A stretch of 64,000 nucleotides of DNA from Lujinxingia vulgaris (GCF_007997015.1 NZ_VOSM01000007.1:1-64000); one strand, 5' to 3'. Counted from the stretch's first letter, positions 46,559-55,843 are shown. The notes: a model not told the origin generated them from the sequence alone. Translations and numbers: made by a program.

Positions 46559-47821
46559 ATGAAGATCACCGACCTCGACTACGCCCGCCAGCTCGACCGC
46601 GAAGACCCGCTCGGAGGCTTCCGCCAGCGTTTTCATATCCCCACCGGCAGCGCGGGCGATCCGGTGCTCTACCTCTGTGGCAACTCCCTGGGCCTGCAGC
46701 CGAAGGGGGTTGAGAAGGCCCTTGGCGAGGAGCTTGAGAAGTGGGCCAACCTGGGCGTCGACGGGCATTTTGCCGAGCCCAACCCCTGGTACAGCTACCA
46801 CGAGATCTTCAACGCGCCGATGGCCGCCGTCGTCGGCGCGCGGCCCGAAGAGGTGGTGGTGATGAACTCACTGACCACCAACCTGCATCTTTTGATGGTG
46901 TCCTTTTACCGCCCGAGCGCGGAGCGCTTTAAGATCCTCATTGAGGGCGGGGCGTTTCCGTCCGATCTGTATGCGGTGCAGAGTCAGGCGCGCTTCCACG
47001 GTTTTGATCCGGCCGAGGCCATCGTTGAGCTTTACCCCCGCGATGGCGAGAAGACCTTGCGCGATGAGGACATCCTGGCCGCCATTGAGCGCGAGGGTGA
47101 CCGGCTTGCGCTCGTGCTCTTCGGCGGCGTCAACTACTACACTGGGCAGCTCTTTGACATGGGGGCCATCACCGAGGCCGGCCATAAGGCCGGGGCGATG
47201 GTGGGTTTTGACCTGGCGCACGCCGCGGGCAACGCGCCCTTGAAGCTGCATGACTGGGGGCCGGACTTTGCGGCCTGGTGTTCGTACAAATACCTCAATT
47301 CCGGACCGGGCGGGGTGGCTGGAGTCTTCGTGCACGAGCGCCATCTGGGCCGAAAAGACATCCCCCGTTTTGAGGGCTGGTGGGGCACCGATCCCAACAC
47401 CCGCTTTGAAATGGGGCCGAGCTTTGCGCCTCAATATGGCGCGGGCGCCTGGCAGCTTAGCAACGCGCCGGTCTTGCCGATGGCCTCGCTGCGCGCCTCG
47501 CTGGAGCTCTTCACCGAGGCCGGCATGGAGGCGCTGCGCCAGAAGAGCGAGAAGCTCACCGGCTACCTCTATGAGCTTGTGACGTCCATCGGTGCCGACG
47601 CCTTTGAGGTGATCACGCCCTCGGAGCCCGACCGGCGCGGCTGCCAGCTCTCGATCCTGGCCGCCGGCGACGGGGAGCTTTTGCACAAGCGCCTGATGGC
47701 CGCCGACGTGATCTGCGATTACCGTCGTCCCAACGTGATTCGCGTGGCGCCCACGCCCCTCTACAACACCTATGAAGATGTGTGGCGTTTCTGGAAGATC
47801 CTCGAAGAGAGCGTGAGCTAA
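46559..47821 (+). CDS. kynU: Kynureninase
   Basis: This PLP enzyme (420 aa) cleaves kynurenine or 3-hydroxykynurenine to anthranilate or 3-hydroxyanthranilate plus alanine. Marks are YLCGNSLGLQPK, VVVMNSLTTNLHLLMVSFY, and the PLP-lysine site WCSYKYLNSGPGG. Its stop abuts the ATG of the KMO gene without a gap. Confidence 0.95.
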   Translation: MKITDLDYARQLDREDPLGGFRQRFHIPTGSAGDPVLYLCGNSLGLQPKGVEKALGEELEKWANLGVDGHFAEPNPWYSYHEIFNAPMAAVVGARPEEVVVMNSLTTNLHLLMVSFYRPSAERFKILIEGGAFPSDLYAVQSQARFHGFDPAEAIVELYPRDGEKTLRDEDILAAIEREGDRLALVLFGGVNYYTGQLFDMGAITEAGHKAGAMVGFDLAHAAGNAPLKLHDWGPDFAAWCSYKYLNSGPGGVAGVFVHERHLGRKDIPRFEGWWGTDPNTRFEMGPSFAPQYGAGAWQLSNAPVLPMASLRASLELFTEAGMEALRQKSEKLTGYLYELVTSIGADAFEVITPSEPDRRGCQLSILAAGDGELLHKRLMAADVICDYRRPNVIRVAPTPLYNTYEDVWRFWKILEESVS

Positions 47822-49183
47822 ATGAGTGAAGTTCAGGCGTACCCCTCCTCCGGTGAGCCTCCCTGCGTGGTGGTCGGTGCCGGTCTTGCCGGCTCCTTGA
47901 TGGCGATTTACATGGCGCAGCGGGGCCACCGCGTGGAGGTCTTTGAGGCGCGCCCCGACATGCGCGTGCGCCAGGTCGACGGCGGGCGCTCCATCAACCT
48001 GGCGCTCTCCACCCGTGGGCTCACCGCGCTGGCCGGAGTAGGGCTGGAGGAGCAGGTCCGCGAGATGTGCATCCCGATGCGCGGGCGCATGATTCACCCG
48101 TTGGAGGGCGAGCCTCATCTGCAGCCTTACGGCCGCGCCGACCAGTTCATCAACTCCATCAGCCGCCAGGGGCTCAATGAGCTGTTGATGAGCACCGCCG
48201 AAGCCCACGAGCAGGTGCGTTTTCATTTTGAGAAACCCTGCGTCGACGTGGAGCTCGATGAGGGTGTTGCGCACTTCGAAGATCACAAAAGTGGCGAGCG
48301 CATTGCGCGTGAGGCATCTTTGCTGATCGGCGCTGATGGGGCGTATTCGGCGGTGCGCCAGCGCCTGCAGCGCTCCGGGCGCTACAACTACGAGCAGGCC
48401 TACCTGACCCACGGTTATAAAGAACTCTCCATCCCGGCCGGCCCCGGGGGGGAGTTTCTGATGGAGAAGAACGCGCTGCATATCTGGCCGCGTCACGACT
48501 TCATGCTCATCGCGCTCCCCAACCTCGACGCGACCTTCACCGTCACGCTCTTCATGGCCTTTGAAGGGGAGTCGAGCTTTGAGGCGCTGAAGACCCCGGC
48601 CGATGTGGATGCGTTTTTTCGTCGCGAGTTTCCGGACGCGCACGCGCTGATGCCCACCCTCACCGACGACTTCTTTGGGAACCCCACCGGCAGCCTTGTG
48701 ACCATCCGCTGCTCGCCATACCACCATGGCGAGCGGGTGATGATCCTGGGTGATGCCGCGCACGCGGTGGTGCCTTTTTACGGGCAGGGGATGAACGCGG
48801 CCTTTGAGGACTGCACGGTGCTCAACGCGCTGCTCGATCGCGAGGGCGACGATTTTGGCCGCGCCATCGCTGCGTTTAGCGAGGAGCGCAAAGCCGACGC
48901 GGACGCCATCGGGCACCTGGCCCTCTACAACTATTACGAGATGCGCTCGGCGGTGGCCTCCCCTTATTTTGTGTTTCGCAAAAAGATCGAGCGGGTGCTC
49001 CACCGCCTCTTTCCGACCTGGTGGATCCCGCTCTACTCGATGGTCACGTTCAGCACGATGCCCTACGCCGAGGCCCGCGCGCGTGCCGCGCGCCAGGATC
49101 GCATGCTGACGATGGGGCTCATCGGCTCGGTGGTGCTCCTGGGGCTGATGATGCTTTTGTTGCTCGTGGCGCTGAGCCGCTGA
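47822..49183 (+). CDS. kmo: Kynurenine 3-monooxygenase
   Basis: This FAD-dependent monooxygenase (453 aa) hydroxylates kynurenine using NADPH. The FAD-binding motif is VVGAGLAGSLMAIYMAQRGH at the N-terminus, with GDAAHAVVPFYGQGMNAAFEDC at about residue 310. The C-terminus ends in a hydrophobic segment (LMMLLLLVAL), as in membrane-anchored KMO. It is the last gene of the operon, and the terminator stem runs through its stop codon. Confidence 0.94.
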   Translation: MSEVQAYPSSGEPPCVVVGAGLAGSLMAIYMAQRGHRVEVFEARPDMRVRQVDGGRSINLALSTRGLTALAGVGLEEQVREMCIPMRGRMIHPLEGEPHLQPYGRADQFINSISRQGLNELLMSTAEAHEQVRFHFEKPCVDVELDEGVAHFEDHKSGERIAREASLLIGADGAYSAVRQRLQRSGRYNYEQAYLTHGYKELSIPAGPGGEFLMEKNALHIWPRHDFMLIALPNLDATFTVTLFMAFEGESSFEALKTPADVDAFFRREFPDAHALMPTLTDDFFGNPTGSLVTIRCSPYHHGERVMILGDAAHAVVPFYGQGMNAAFEDCTVLNALLDREGDDFGRAIAAFSEERKADADAIGHLALYNYYEMRSAVASPYFVFRKKIERVLHRLFPTWWIPLYSMVTFSTMPYAEARARAARQDRMLTMGLIGSVVLLGLMMLLLLVALSR

Positions 49184-49217
49184 GGCAGGCGGGGCGCGGC
49201 TCAGCGCCTTGTTTCGT
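49169..49217. terminator. terminator overlapping the kmo stop codon
   Basis: A perfect 12-bp stem, GCGCTGAGCCGC (49169-49180) and GCGGCTCAGCGC (49196-49207), has the TGA stop in its loop. It is followed by CTTGTTTCG. It serves the convergent kmo and fadI ends. Confidence 0.75.
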
Positions 49218-49218
49218 A

Positions 49219-50532
49219 TCAGCGCTCCAGAACCATGCTCAGCCCCAGTCCTCCGGCGGCGCACATCGTCAGAAGCCCCAGGTTTTTGTCTCGGCGCTGC
49301 AACTCGCCGGCGAGCTGGGTGATGATGCGGGTGCCGGTAGCGCCGAAGGGGTGACCGAGCGCGACCGAGCCGCCGTGGACGTTGAAGGTGTCCATATCGA
49401 CCTCGCCAATGGCCTCATCGAGGCCCAGCCGCTGGCAGAGGTCTTTGTCTTTCCAGATCTTGATGTTGGCGAGCACCTGCGCGGCGAAGGCCTCGTGCAT
49501 CTCGACCAGATCCATGTCGTCGAGCGAGACGCCGGCGCGCTCAAAGGCGATAGGCGTGGCCAGGGTGGGGCCGAGCAGGAGATTGTGGCGCTGGATGTCG
49601 ATGCCCACGTGGGCGTAGGAGCGCACAAAGGCCATGGGGGTAAGACCGAGCTTTTTGGCGCGGCTCTCGCGCATCAAGAGCACAGCCGAGGCCCCGTCCG
49701 TCAGCGGTGAGGCGTTTGCGGCGGTCACTGTACCGTGGCGTCGATCGAAGACGGGTTTGAGTCGCGCCATGCGCTCGACGGTGGTGTCGGCGCGCACGTT
49801 GTTATCGCGTTCAATGACCTGGTCGAAGTTATCACCGTGCAGCACCTGCATCACTTCGGGGAACTTGCCCGACTCGTAGGCCGCGGCGGCGCGGTGGTGG
49901 GTGAGCTCGGCGTATTCATCCTGCTCCTGACGCCCGATCCCATACTGCTTCGCCATCTCCTCCGCCGACTCGCCCATCGACTTGCCCGTGGTGGGCTCTT
50001 CGATGGCGGGTTGCTCGGGGAGCAGGTCGCCGGCTTTGATCTGGGAGAGGGCTTTGAGGCGATCCTGGAGGCTGCGGGCCTTGGAGACATCCTGCAGCGC
50101 GTGGCTCAGGCCCAGGCTAAAGCGGGCGCGCGCCGAGCTCATTGACTCCACGCCGCCGGCGATCACGACCTCGGAGGTGCCCAGCAAAAGCGAGTTGACA
50201 CCCTGGACGGCGGCATAGGCGCTCGACGCACAGTACATCTGCACCGTGGACGCCGGGATATGTTTGGGAAGTTGGCTTCGCAGCACAACTTCTCGCCCCA
50301 CGTTGGGGCCGTCCATCGGCGCGGAAACACAGCCGAAGATCAGCTCGTCGATGAGCTCAGGATCGATGTCGACGCGGTTGAGAAGCTCGTTGGCCACGGC
50401 GCGGCCCAGGTCGGCTTCGTTCCAGTGTTTGAAGGCGGTCCAGGCGCGGGCGAAGGGGGTGCGCACGCCGGCGACGATCGCCACGCGATCGCCGCCACCG
50501 AGCGTGGCGGAATTGGAGTTTGATTTTGCCAT
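49219..50532 (-). CDS. fadI: 3-ketoacyl-CoA thiolase (FadI-like)
   Basis: This thiolase (437 aa) does the last step of fatty-acid beta-oxidation. The nucleophilic Cys101 is in VQMYCASSAYA, and the C-terminal His and Cys are in GGSVALGHPFGATGTR and MCAAGGLG. It is 71 bp downstream of fadJ on the same strand, the usual partner. Confidence 0.9.
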   Translation of the reverse strand: MAKSNSNSATLGGGDRVAIVAGVRTPFARAWTAFKHWNEADLGRAVANELLNRVDIDPELIDELIFGCVSAPMDGPNVGREVVLRSQLPKHIPASTVQMYCASSAYAAVQGVNSLLLGTSEVVIAGGVESMSSARARFSLGLSHALQDVSKARSLQDRLKALSQIKAGDLLPEQPAIEEPTTGKSMGESAEEMAKQYGIGRQEQDEYAELTHHRAAAAYESGKFPEVMQVLHGDNFDQVIERDNNVRADTTVERMARLKPVFDRRHGTVTAANASPLTDGASAVLLMRESRAKKLGLTPMAFVRSYAHVGIDIQRHNLLLGPTLATPIAFERAGVSLDDMDLVEMHEAFAAQVLANIKIWKDKDLCQRLGLDEAIGEVDMDTFNVHGGSVALGHPFGATGTRIITQLAGELQRRDKNLGLLTMCAAGGLGLSMVLER

Positions 50533-50603
50533 AAGGGGGCTCTTTGATCTGCAGAGTCAGCGTTGTCGGCGTCGCCGAACGAAAAAATCGATGGAGCGGA
50601 GCG

Positions 50604-52763
50604 TCAGTCCTCGTAGAAGCGCTCTCCCTTCTCGGCCATGCGCTCCAAAATGGGGGCGGGACGAAGTCGATCGCCATACTGGCCCGCCAGGGTGTGCATG
50701 GTGTCGACGACCCACCCCAGACCAACCTCATCGGCATGCCGGAAGATGCCCCCGCGGAAGGGGGGGAAGCCCAGCCCGAAGATCACGCCGATGTCGCCGT
50801 CGCGCGGCGAACGGATGATGCCCTCGTCGAGGGCGTAGGCGCACTCGTTGAGCATCGCCAGCCAGCAGCGCCGGGTGATGGTCTCGGCGTCGAGGTGGCG
50901 GCGAGTCGCGCCGCCGGGCAGGGCGTCGTAGACGGAGGTGTCGGGGGCTCTGGAGTCGCCGGAGGCGTAGTCGTAGAAGCCGCGCTTGTTTTTTCGACCT
51001 TTGCGCCCCTGCTCGGCCAATACGCGCAGGCCTTCCGGGGCGTCCCAGCGCTCCTTAAAGGCCTCCTGAAGCACTCCGGCGGCTTTGAGCGCCACGTCCA
51101 TGCCCACCTCATCGACGAGCTTGAGCGGGCCCACAGGGAAGCCGAAGCCGCGCATGGCGCCGTCGATCTCCTCGATCTTGCCGCCTTCCTGCAAGATCCA
51201 GCCGGCCTCGTTGATGTAGGCGCCGATGACGCGGCTGGTGAAGAAGCCCGGGCCGTCGTCGACGACGATGCAGGTCTTGCCCAGCTCGCGGCCGTAGGCC
51301 AGGGCCGTGGCCAGCGCTTTGGGAGAGGTCTTCTCGGTGCGGATGATCTCCAGCAGCGGCATCTTATGAACGGGGCTGAAAAAGTGCATGCCCAGCACGT
51401 TTTCGGGGCGCTTGCTCTTCGTTGCGATCGTCTTGATGGGGATGGTCGAGGTGTTGCTGGCAAAAATCTGGTCAGTGTTCCCCTGCGCCTCAAGCTCAGC
51501 CAGGATGGACTGCTTGAGCTCGGTGTTTTCGAAGACCGCCTCAATCACCAGATCGCAGCGCTCAAAACCCTCGTAGGTGAGCGTGGGGGCGACGCGCCCC
51601 AGGGCAATGTCGGCCTGAGCTTCGGTGAGCTTCTTTCGCCGCGCGGCCTTCTTGAGCAGGTCATCGATGTAGTTCATGCCCCAGCCCAGGCCCGGGGCGC
51701 TGGCGTCTTTGAGGCGCACGTTGGTGCCGTTGTAGGCGGCCACCTGGGCGATGCCCGCCCCCATCAGCCCGGCGCCGATCACGCCCAGGCGGTGGATCGG
51801 GCGCGCTTTGACGCGCCCGTCGACCACGCGGTCTTTGTTGACCTCCTGGCGCATGAAAAAGATGTTCATCAGGTTTCTGGCCTCAGGCGTGCGCACAAGC
51901 TCGGTGAAGGCCTCGCCCTCGGCGCGCAGGCCGGCCGCAAAGCCCTCGGAGAAGCCGGTCTCAATGACATCGAGGGCTTTGAGAGGCGCGGGGTAGTTGC
52001 CGCCGCTCTCCTTGAGGACCTGCTCCCGGGCGCGACTGAAGATAAGCCGTCGGGCCGGGGTGCGCGCGGCCAGCTTGACCGGGTCGTTGAAGGCTTCCTC
52101 GAGGTTGTCGCCGAGGCTCGGGCCAGCCCCGGGTTCGTTTGCGAGCTTGCGGACCTTTTCGCGGGCCACATCGAGCAGGATGCCCGGGTGGACCACATCG
52201 TCGACCAGCCCGATTTTCAGGGCTTTGCGGGCGTTGATCTGCCGACCGGTGAGGATCAGGTCGAGGGCCTGCGAGAGATCAATGAGGCGGGGCAGCCGCT
52301 GGGTGCCCCCGCCACCGGGGATAAGCCCCAGCATCACCTCCGGAAGCCCGAAGACGCTGCGCGGGTTCTCGGTGGTGATGCGCGCATCGCACGCTAACGC
52401 CAGCTCCAGCCCTCCGCCCAGGCAGCTGCCGTCGATGGCGGCGACCACCGGGAGGGGGAGGGCCTCCAGCCTGGCCATCAGCGCCTGGCCGCGTTTGACC
52501 AGGGCGCGCAGCGCGTCGGGGTCGTGGTAGTAGCCCTGGAGCTCTTCGATATCGAAGCCGGCCACGAAGTTGTCGGTCTTGGCGCTGGTGATGACCACGC
52601 CCCTGACCTCCGAGTCGCCTTCGATCGCGTCGAGGAGCGCCTCAAAGTGCTCGATCATCGGGGTGGAGAGCGTGTTGACCGACTGCCCGTCGACGTCGAT
52701 CTCGACAAGCGCCAGGCCGTCTTCGATGCGATGGCGCACAAGGGTGGTAGAGGAGGAAGCCAT
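50604..52763 (-). CDS. fadJ: Fatty oxidation complex alpha subunit (FadJ-like)
   Basis: This is a bifunctional enoyl-CoA hydratase/3-hydroxyacyl-CoA dehydrogenase of 719 aa. The N-terminal crotonase domain (about 1-190) contains FVAGFDIEELQGYY, SCLGGGLELALACDARI and the catalytic GLIPGGGGTQRLPRL. The NAD-binding dehydrogenase domain follows with GVIGAGLMGAGIAQVAA and MHFFSPVHKMPLLEIIR. The start at 52763 (MASSSTT) follows GAAGGA with 9 nt; an ATG at 52781 is also in frame. Confidence 0.93.
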   Translation of the reverse strand: MASSSTTLVRHRIEDGLALVEIDVDGQSVNTLSTPMIEHFEALLDAIEGDSEVRGVVITSAKTDNFVAGFDIEELQGYYHDPDALRALVKRGQALMARLEALPLPVVAAIDGSCLGGGLELALACDARITTENPRSVFGLPEVMLGLIPGGGGTQRLPRLIDLSQALDLILTGRQINARKALKIGLVDDVVHPGILLDVAREKVRKLANEPGAGPSLGDNLEEAFNDPVKLAARTPARRLIFSRAREQVLKESGGNYPAPLKALDVIETGFSEGFAAGLRAEGEAFTELVRTPEARNLMNIFFMRQEVNKDRVVDGRVKARPIHRLGVIGAGLMGAGIAQVAAYNGTNVRLKDASAPGLGWGMNYIDDLLKKAARRKKLTEAQADIALGRVAPTLTYEGFERCDLVIEAVFENTELKQSILAELEAQGNTDQIFASNTSTIPIKTIATKSKRPENVLGMHFFSPVHKMPLLEIIRTEKTSPKALATALAYGRELGKTCIVVDDGPGFFTSRVIGAYINEAGWILQEGGKIEEIDGAMRGFGFPVGPLKLVDEVGMDVALKAAGVLQEAFKERWDAPEGLRVLAEQGRKGRKNKRGFYDYASGDSRAPDTSVYDALPGGATRRHLDAETITRRCWLAMLNECAYALDEGIIRSPRDGDIGVIFGLGFPPFRGGIFRHADEVGLGWVVDTMHTLAGQYGDRLRPAPILERMAEKGERFYED

Positions 52764-52814
52764 AGGCAAAAGTCCTTCCATGCATACTTAAAAGCGTTGG
52801 GCGCAGGTCTCGGG

Positions 52815-52856
52815 CAAAAGAAAAGCCCCGACCGCAGTGATTGCGAGTGGGGCTAT
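52815..52856 (-). terminator. terminator of ribA
   Basis: On the minus strand there is a GCCCC/GGGGC stem with extended partial pairing, followed by TTTTCTTTT. It lies between ribA (ends 52908) and fadJ on the same strand. Confidence 0.75.
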
Positions 52857-52907
52857 CTTTAGACACGGTTGCGGCCGCGGCAAGTCTGCAGGAGGCCAGC
52901 CGAAGGC

Positions 52908-53564
52908 TTAGAGCAGGTGACCACTCTTGATGCGCTTGGTCTCCAGGTAGCCGTAGTTGTGCGGGTTGGGGATGGTTTTGATGGGGCGGCGCTCATCGAT
53001 GACGATGCCGGCCTCTTCCAGACCGTCGACCTTGGAGGGGTTGTTGGTCATCAGGACGATGCTCTCGACGCCCAGGATCTCGAGCATTTTCGCCGAGATG
53101 CTGTAGTCGCGCAGGTCGTCGTCAAAGCCCAGGTGTTCGTTGGCTTCGACCGTATCCATGCCCTGGTCCTGGAGGCTGTAGGCCTTGATCTTGTTGGCCA
53201 GCCCGATGCCGCGGCCCTCCTGGCGCATGTAGAGGATGATGCCCGCATCCTGCTCGGCGATCTCCTCGAGGGCGGCGTTGAGCTGGGGGCCGCAGTCGCA
53301 TTTGAGGCTACCGAAGACGTCCCCGGTTAGGCACTCGCTGTGGATGCGGGTGAGCACGCCGCGCTTGCCGGCCACATCGCCCTGAACCACCGCGACGTGA
53401 TCCTTGCCGTCGACGTCGTTCTTGAAGGCCACAATGCGGAACTTCCCGTAGCGGGTGGGCAGCTCGGCGGTGGCGAAATGTTCGACGTGCACGTTCAAGG
53501 TGTCGTTGGCCGAAGGGTTGGGGGGCTGAACAAAGTTGGCGGCGCTTTTTAACTTGATAGACAT
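52908..53564 (-). CDS. ribA: GTP cyclohydrolase II
   Basis: This enzyme commits GTP to riboflavin synthesis. The protein is 218 aa. The zinc site is HSECLTGDVFGSLKCDCG, followed by RQEGRGIGLANKI and the C-terminal TNNPSKVDGLEEAGI. It is stand-alone RibA, not fused to RibB. The start follows GGGAG with 6 nt. No FMN riboswitch was found in the upstream spacer. Confidence 0.95.
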   Translation of the reverse strand: MSIKLKSAANFVQPPNPSANDTLNVHVEHFATAELPTRYGKFRIVAFKNDVDGKDHVAVVQGDVAGKRGVLTRIHSECLTGDVFGSLKCDCGPQLNAALEEIAEQDAGIILYMRQEGRGIGLANKIKAYSLQDQGMDTVEANEHLGFDDDLRDYSISAKMLEILGVESIVLMTNNPSKVDGLEEAGIVIDERRPIKTIPNPHNYGYLETKRIKSGHLL

Positions 53565-53998
53565 CGATTACTCCCATCGCGCGTGATCGTCGCGGCCTCT
53601 CCATGAGACCACCCGTAATACACACCGATTGCCGGCGGTGGGCCCGGCGTCCGAGCGCAAGGCCACACTGTTTATCGCGACAATCGACTCCGCTGACTGC
53701 CTTGAATGCGGCAGCGTAGCCGGAGGCGTTGAACATCCCGGCGCATGCGGCCGGGCAGAGCGCCGCGCAACCTTAACGTGCGCTTAAACTCTGTCAACTC
53801 CGCCCTTGTCAACGGATGGTGAGCGGGCGTTCTTCCCGGTCTGGGGAAAAAGAGCGCAGCTCACCCGGTGTTGAATAGGATTTGAGCACCCTTTTGAACA
53901 GGTCAAGCGCCCTGGCCGCCCAAAAAACAACCCCCTGAGGTGTTCAGGGGGTGTTCATGTGGGGCTGTGGCGCTTGCGAAGGGGGAGGCTCGCCCCGC
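53565..53998. other. spacer with ribA promoter candidates and fic terminator
   Basis: This 434-bp gap lacks a convincing gene. On the minus strand, two overlapping TTGACA boxes (53812-53807 and 53797-53792) could start ribA transcription, leaving a leader of roughly 200 nt before the ATG at 53564. The -10 elements are weak (TTTAAG, TAAGGT). The fic terminator lies at its far end. Confidence 0.35.
53922..53952 (-). terminator. terminator of the Fic-like gene
   Basis: On the minus strand, ACCCCCTGA/TCAGGGGGT with a 5-nt loop is followed by TGTTTTTTGG. It lies 47 bp after the stop. Confidence 0.85.
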
Positions 53999-54742
53999 TT
54001 AAAGGGCCATCTGATGGGCGGGCTGGGCCTGACGCTGGAAGTTTGAGGCGGCTTGCAGCGTGGCCCGGATCGCCTCAATAGTCACCGGCACCATGTCGTT
54101 GCGGTGGCCGTTGAGTGCGGCGAAGTAGGTGTGGCGATCGCAGCCGTGCACGATCGCCGGCGGGAAGCGGTGCTTGATCAGCAGGAAGTTGAGCATCAGA
54201 CGCCCGACCACCCCGGTGCGCTCATCGAAGGGGAAGACCCGCATAAACTCCCAGTGGGCCAGGGCCGCCTGGCGGATGGGATGCAGCGCGCGCAGCTCCT
54301 CCTCATACACGTCCATAAACTTATGGAAGTGGTACGAGATGCTACTCGCCGGGGCCACGGTCAGGTGATAGACGCCCGGAGAGGTGTCGCGTTTGCGGTA
54401 GCGCCCGCCGGCCTCGTCGCCGGGCAGGCAGAGCAACTGATGGAGCTCACGCAGCCAGTCGACGCTGAGCTCATCGCCGCGCTCGGCGCTCTCATGCACG
54501 AAATCAATCGCGTCGTAGAGCGCGCGCAGGCCGTGCTGCATGACGCTCTCGCAGTGGGTGCGACAGGGCATCCGCTCCAGCGCCCGGGAGATCTCCTCGG
54601 ACGAGAGCACGACGCCTTCGAGGGCGTGATCGTGATAAAGCCAGCACAGCTTAAGCCGCTCCATAAAAGGAGCGCGCAAGTCGTCGGGCATGGCGTTGTA
54701 GATCGACCGTTGATGGTCGACTTCCAGGTAGGTCAGGTTCAT
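53999..54742 (-). CDS. Fic-fold protein with degenerate catalytic motif
   Basis: This 247-aa Fic/DOC-family protein. Family members usually transfer AMP to hydroxyl side chains through HPFx(D/E)GNGRxxR. Here the motif reads VFPFDERTGVVGRLMLN, so the catalytic His is Phe, and GNGR has become RTGV, losing the phosphate-binding Asn and Arg. The N-terminal inhibitory helix motif (S/T)xxxE(G/N) is partly kept as HDHALEGVVLSSEEI. The rest of the fold, such as LSVDWLRELHQLL and AAL-ALAHWEFMRV, is intact and the frame is undamaged. So it is likely a non-catalytic or altered-activity Fic protein, not decayed. No antitoxin-like neighbour. Confidence 0.75.
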   Translation of the reverse strand: MNLTYLEVDHQRSIYNAMPDDLRAPFMERLKLCWLYHDHALEGVVLSSEEISRALERMPCRTHCESVMQHGLRALYDAIDFVHESAERGDELSVDWLRELHQLLCLPGDEAGGRYRKRDTSPGVYHLTVAPASSISYHFHKFMDVYEEELRALHPIRQAALAHWEFMRVFPFDERTGVVGRLMLNFLLIKHRFPPAIVHGCDRHTYFAALNGHRNDMVPVTIEAIRATLQAASNFQRQAQPAHQMAL

Positions 54743-55045
54743 GCGTGCCTCCGGTGTTCATCGCGGCGGCGGGTGTTCCCCAACACTCCAGAGCGCTCCC
54801 GGGATGAACATCGGTCTGGCCCACGGGGGACCGACCAACCTGAGGCCAAGGCTAGCGAGGTGGGCGTCGGGATGCAAAAGTTTTCCGACGTTTTTTTCGG
54901 TGCAGCCGCCGTGAGCGAATATAAGGGAGGGGAGAGGCGTCTCTAGGACGTGGACATGCGCGTTGATGGGATGACGTCCGCGGGTGTGTTAGGTTTACCC
55001 CTGACGGGGGCGTTGAGCCCGGTGGTCGAAGGCAGGAAGGTCGCG
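54743..55045. other. divergent spacer between fic-like and exported-protein genes
   Basis: This 303-bp gap has an 8-bp inverted pair, TGTTCATC (54755-54762) and GATGAACA (54803-54810), near the fic start. Other open frame upstream of 55046 looks untranslated. No other gene is supported. Confidence 0.35.
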
Positions 55046-55744
55046 ATGGCAGGTGGCAGAGGACATAGGGGCGCTCGGGTGGGAGCCGCTTCATTCGTGC
55101 TGGCGCTTGGCATGGTGCTGCTCTGGGCTGGAGACGATGCGCGCGCGCAGACCGAAGAGGTGGCCGAGGAGCGCAGCGCCTGCGACGTGTATATGGAGAG
55201 CTATGCGCGCAGCGTCGCGCGTAAGCTGGATCGGGCGATGTCGACCGGCGACTACGCACTTCAGACGCTGGACGGGCTCGGAGAGGCGTTGCGCATTGAA
55301 GGGGCGCTTGTGGGACGCGATGAGCCGCTGGTCTTCGACGTCTATAAGGAGGCGTCGGGGCGAGTGGCGGGACTTGTAGACCGGCGCCGGGAGTGGACGC
55401 AGACTTATACGGTGGCGTTGGGGCGAAGCGGTCCGATTATTATGTCGCATACCTGGCAGGCGCGGCGGCTGCGGGAGTCGGGCCAGCCCTGTGATCCTTT
55501 TACCTCGGCGGTGGAGTGGCCGGGGGTGACCTCGTCGACGGTGGACGTGGAGCCCTTTAAGTTCTGGGGGCTGCGTGCCAGCTGGCGCATCCCAAGGGCC
55601 GACGATGCCGCCAGCGAGCGGGGGCTGGAGGAGGCGCTGATCTATACGGCCCGGCGCTACGAGGGGCTTGAGCCTATGGAGGTTCAGCAGGGCTCGGGGG
55701 CGCGCGTGGAGAGCGATGGCGCACGCGACGTTACAAAGGAATGA
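55046..55744 (+). CDS. Exported protein of unknown function
   Basis: This 232-aa protein has a signal peptide ending near ARAQ-TEE. The start at 55046 follows AGGAAGG with 5-nt spacing; the frame is open from 54950. The mature part is mixed, with single Cys residues near its start and middle (SACDVYMESYARS, QPCDPFTSAVEW) that could bond in the periplasm. I recognise no family. Confidence 0.72.
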   Translation: MAGGRGHRGARVGAASFVLALGMVLLWAGDDARAQTEEVAEERSACDVYMESYARSVARKLDRAMSTGDYALQTLDGLGEALRIEGALVGRDEPLVFDVYKEASGRVAGLVDRRREWTQTYTVALGRSGPIIMSHTWQARRLRESGQPCDPFTSAVEWPGVTSSTVDVEPFKFWGLRASWRIPRADDAASERGLEEALIYTARRYEGLEPMEVQQGSGARVESDGARDVTKE

Positions 55745-55771
55745 GTTGACTAAATTTAGGGGGTGATATCT

Positions 55772-55810
55772 CTTCGGGGAGTGCTCGGGCTGATGAAGAG
55801 CACTCCGAAG
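55772..55810 (+). other. stem-loop in leader of the next gene
   Basis: A GAGTGCTC/GAGCACTC stem extended by CTTCG/CGAAG with one bulge lies 28 bp after the previous stop and 34 bp before the next start. It has no T tract. It may be a weak terminator or a 5' leader stem. Confidence 0.45.
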
Positions 55811-55843
55811 ACGTGTTTCGCGAATGACCATGGAGGTTAGTGT

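Noticed and set aside
46868-49264. 798-aa minus-strand frame opposite kynU and kmo
   Set aside because: It is antisense to two strongly recognisable enzymes and has the His/Arg/Gly-rich composition of a high-GC shadow frame.
53565-53760. FMN riboswitch before ribA
   Set aside because: GC-rich GGGCCCACCGCCGG looked suggestive, but the conserved FMN-element segments are missing.
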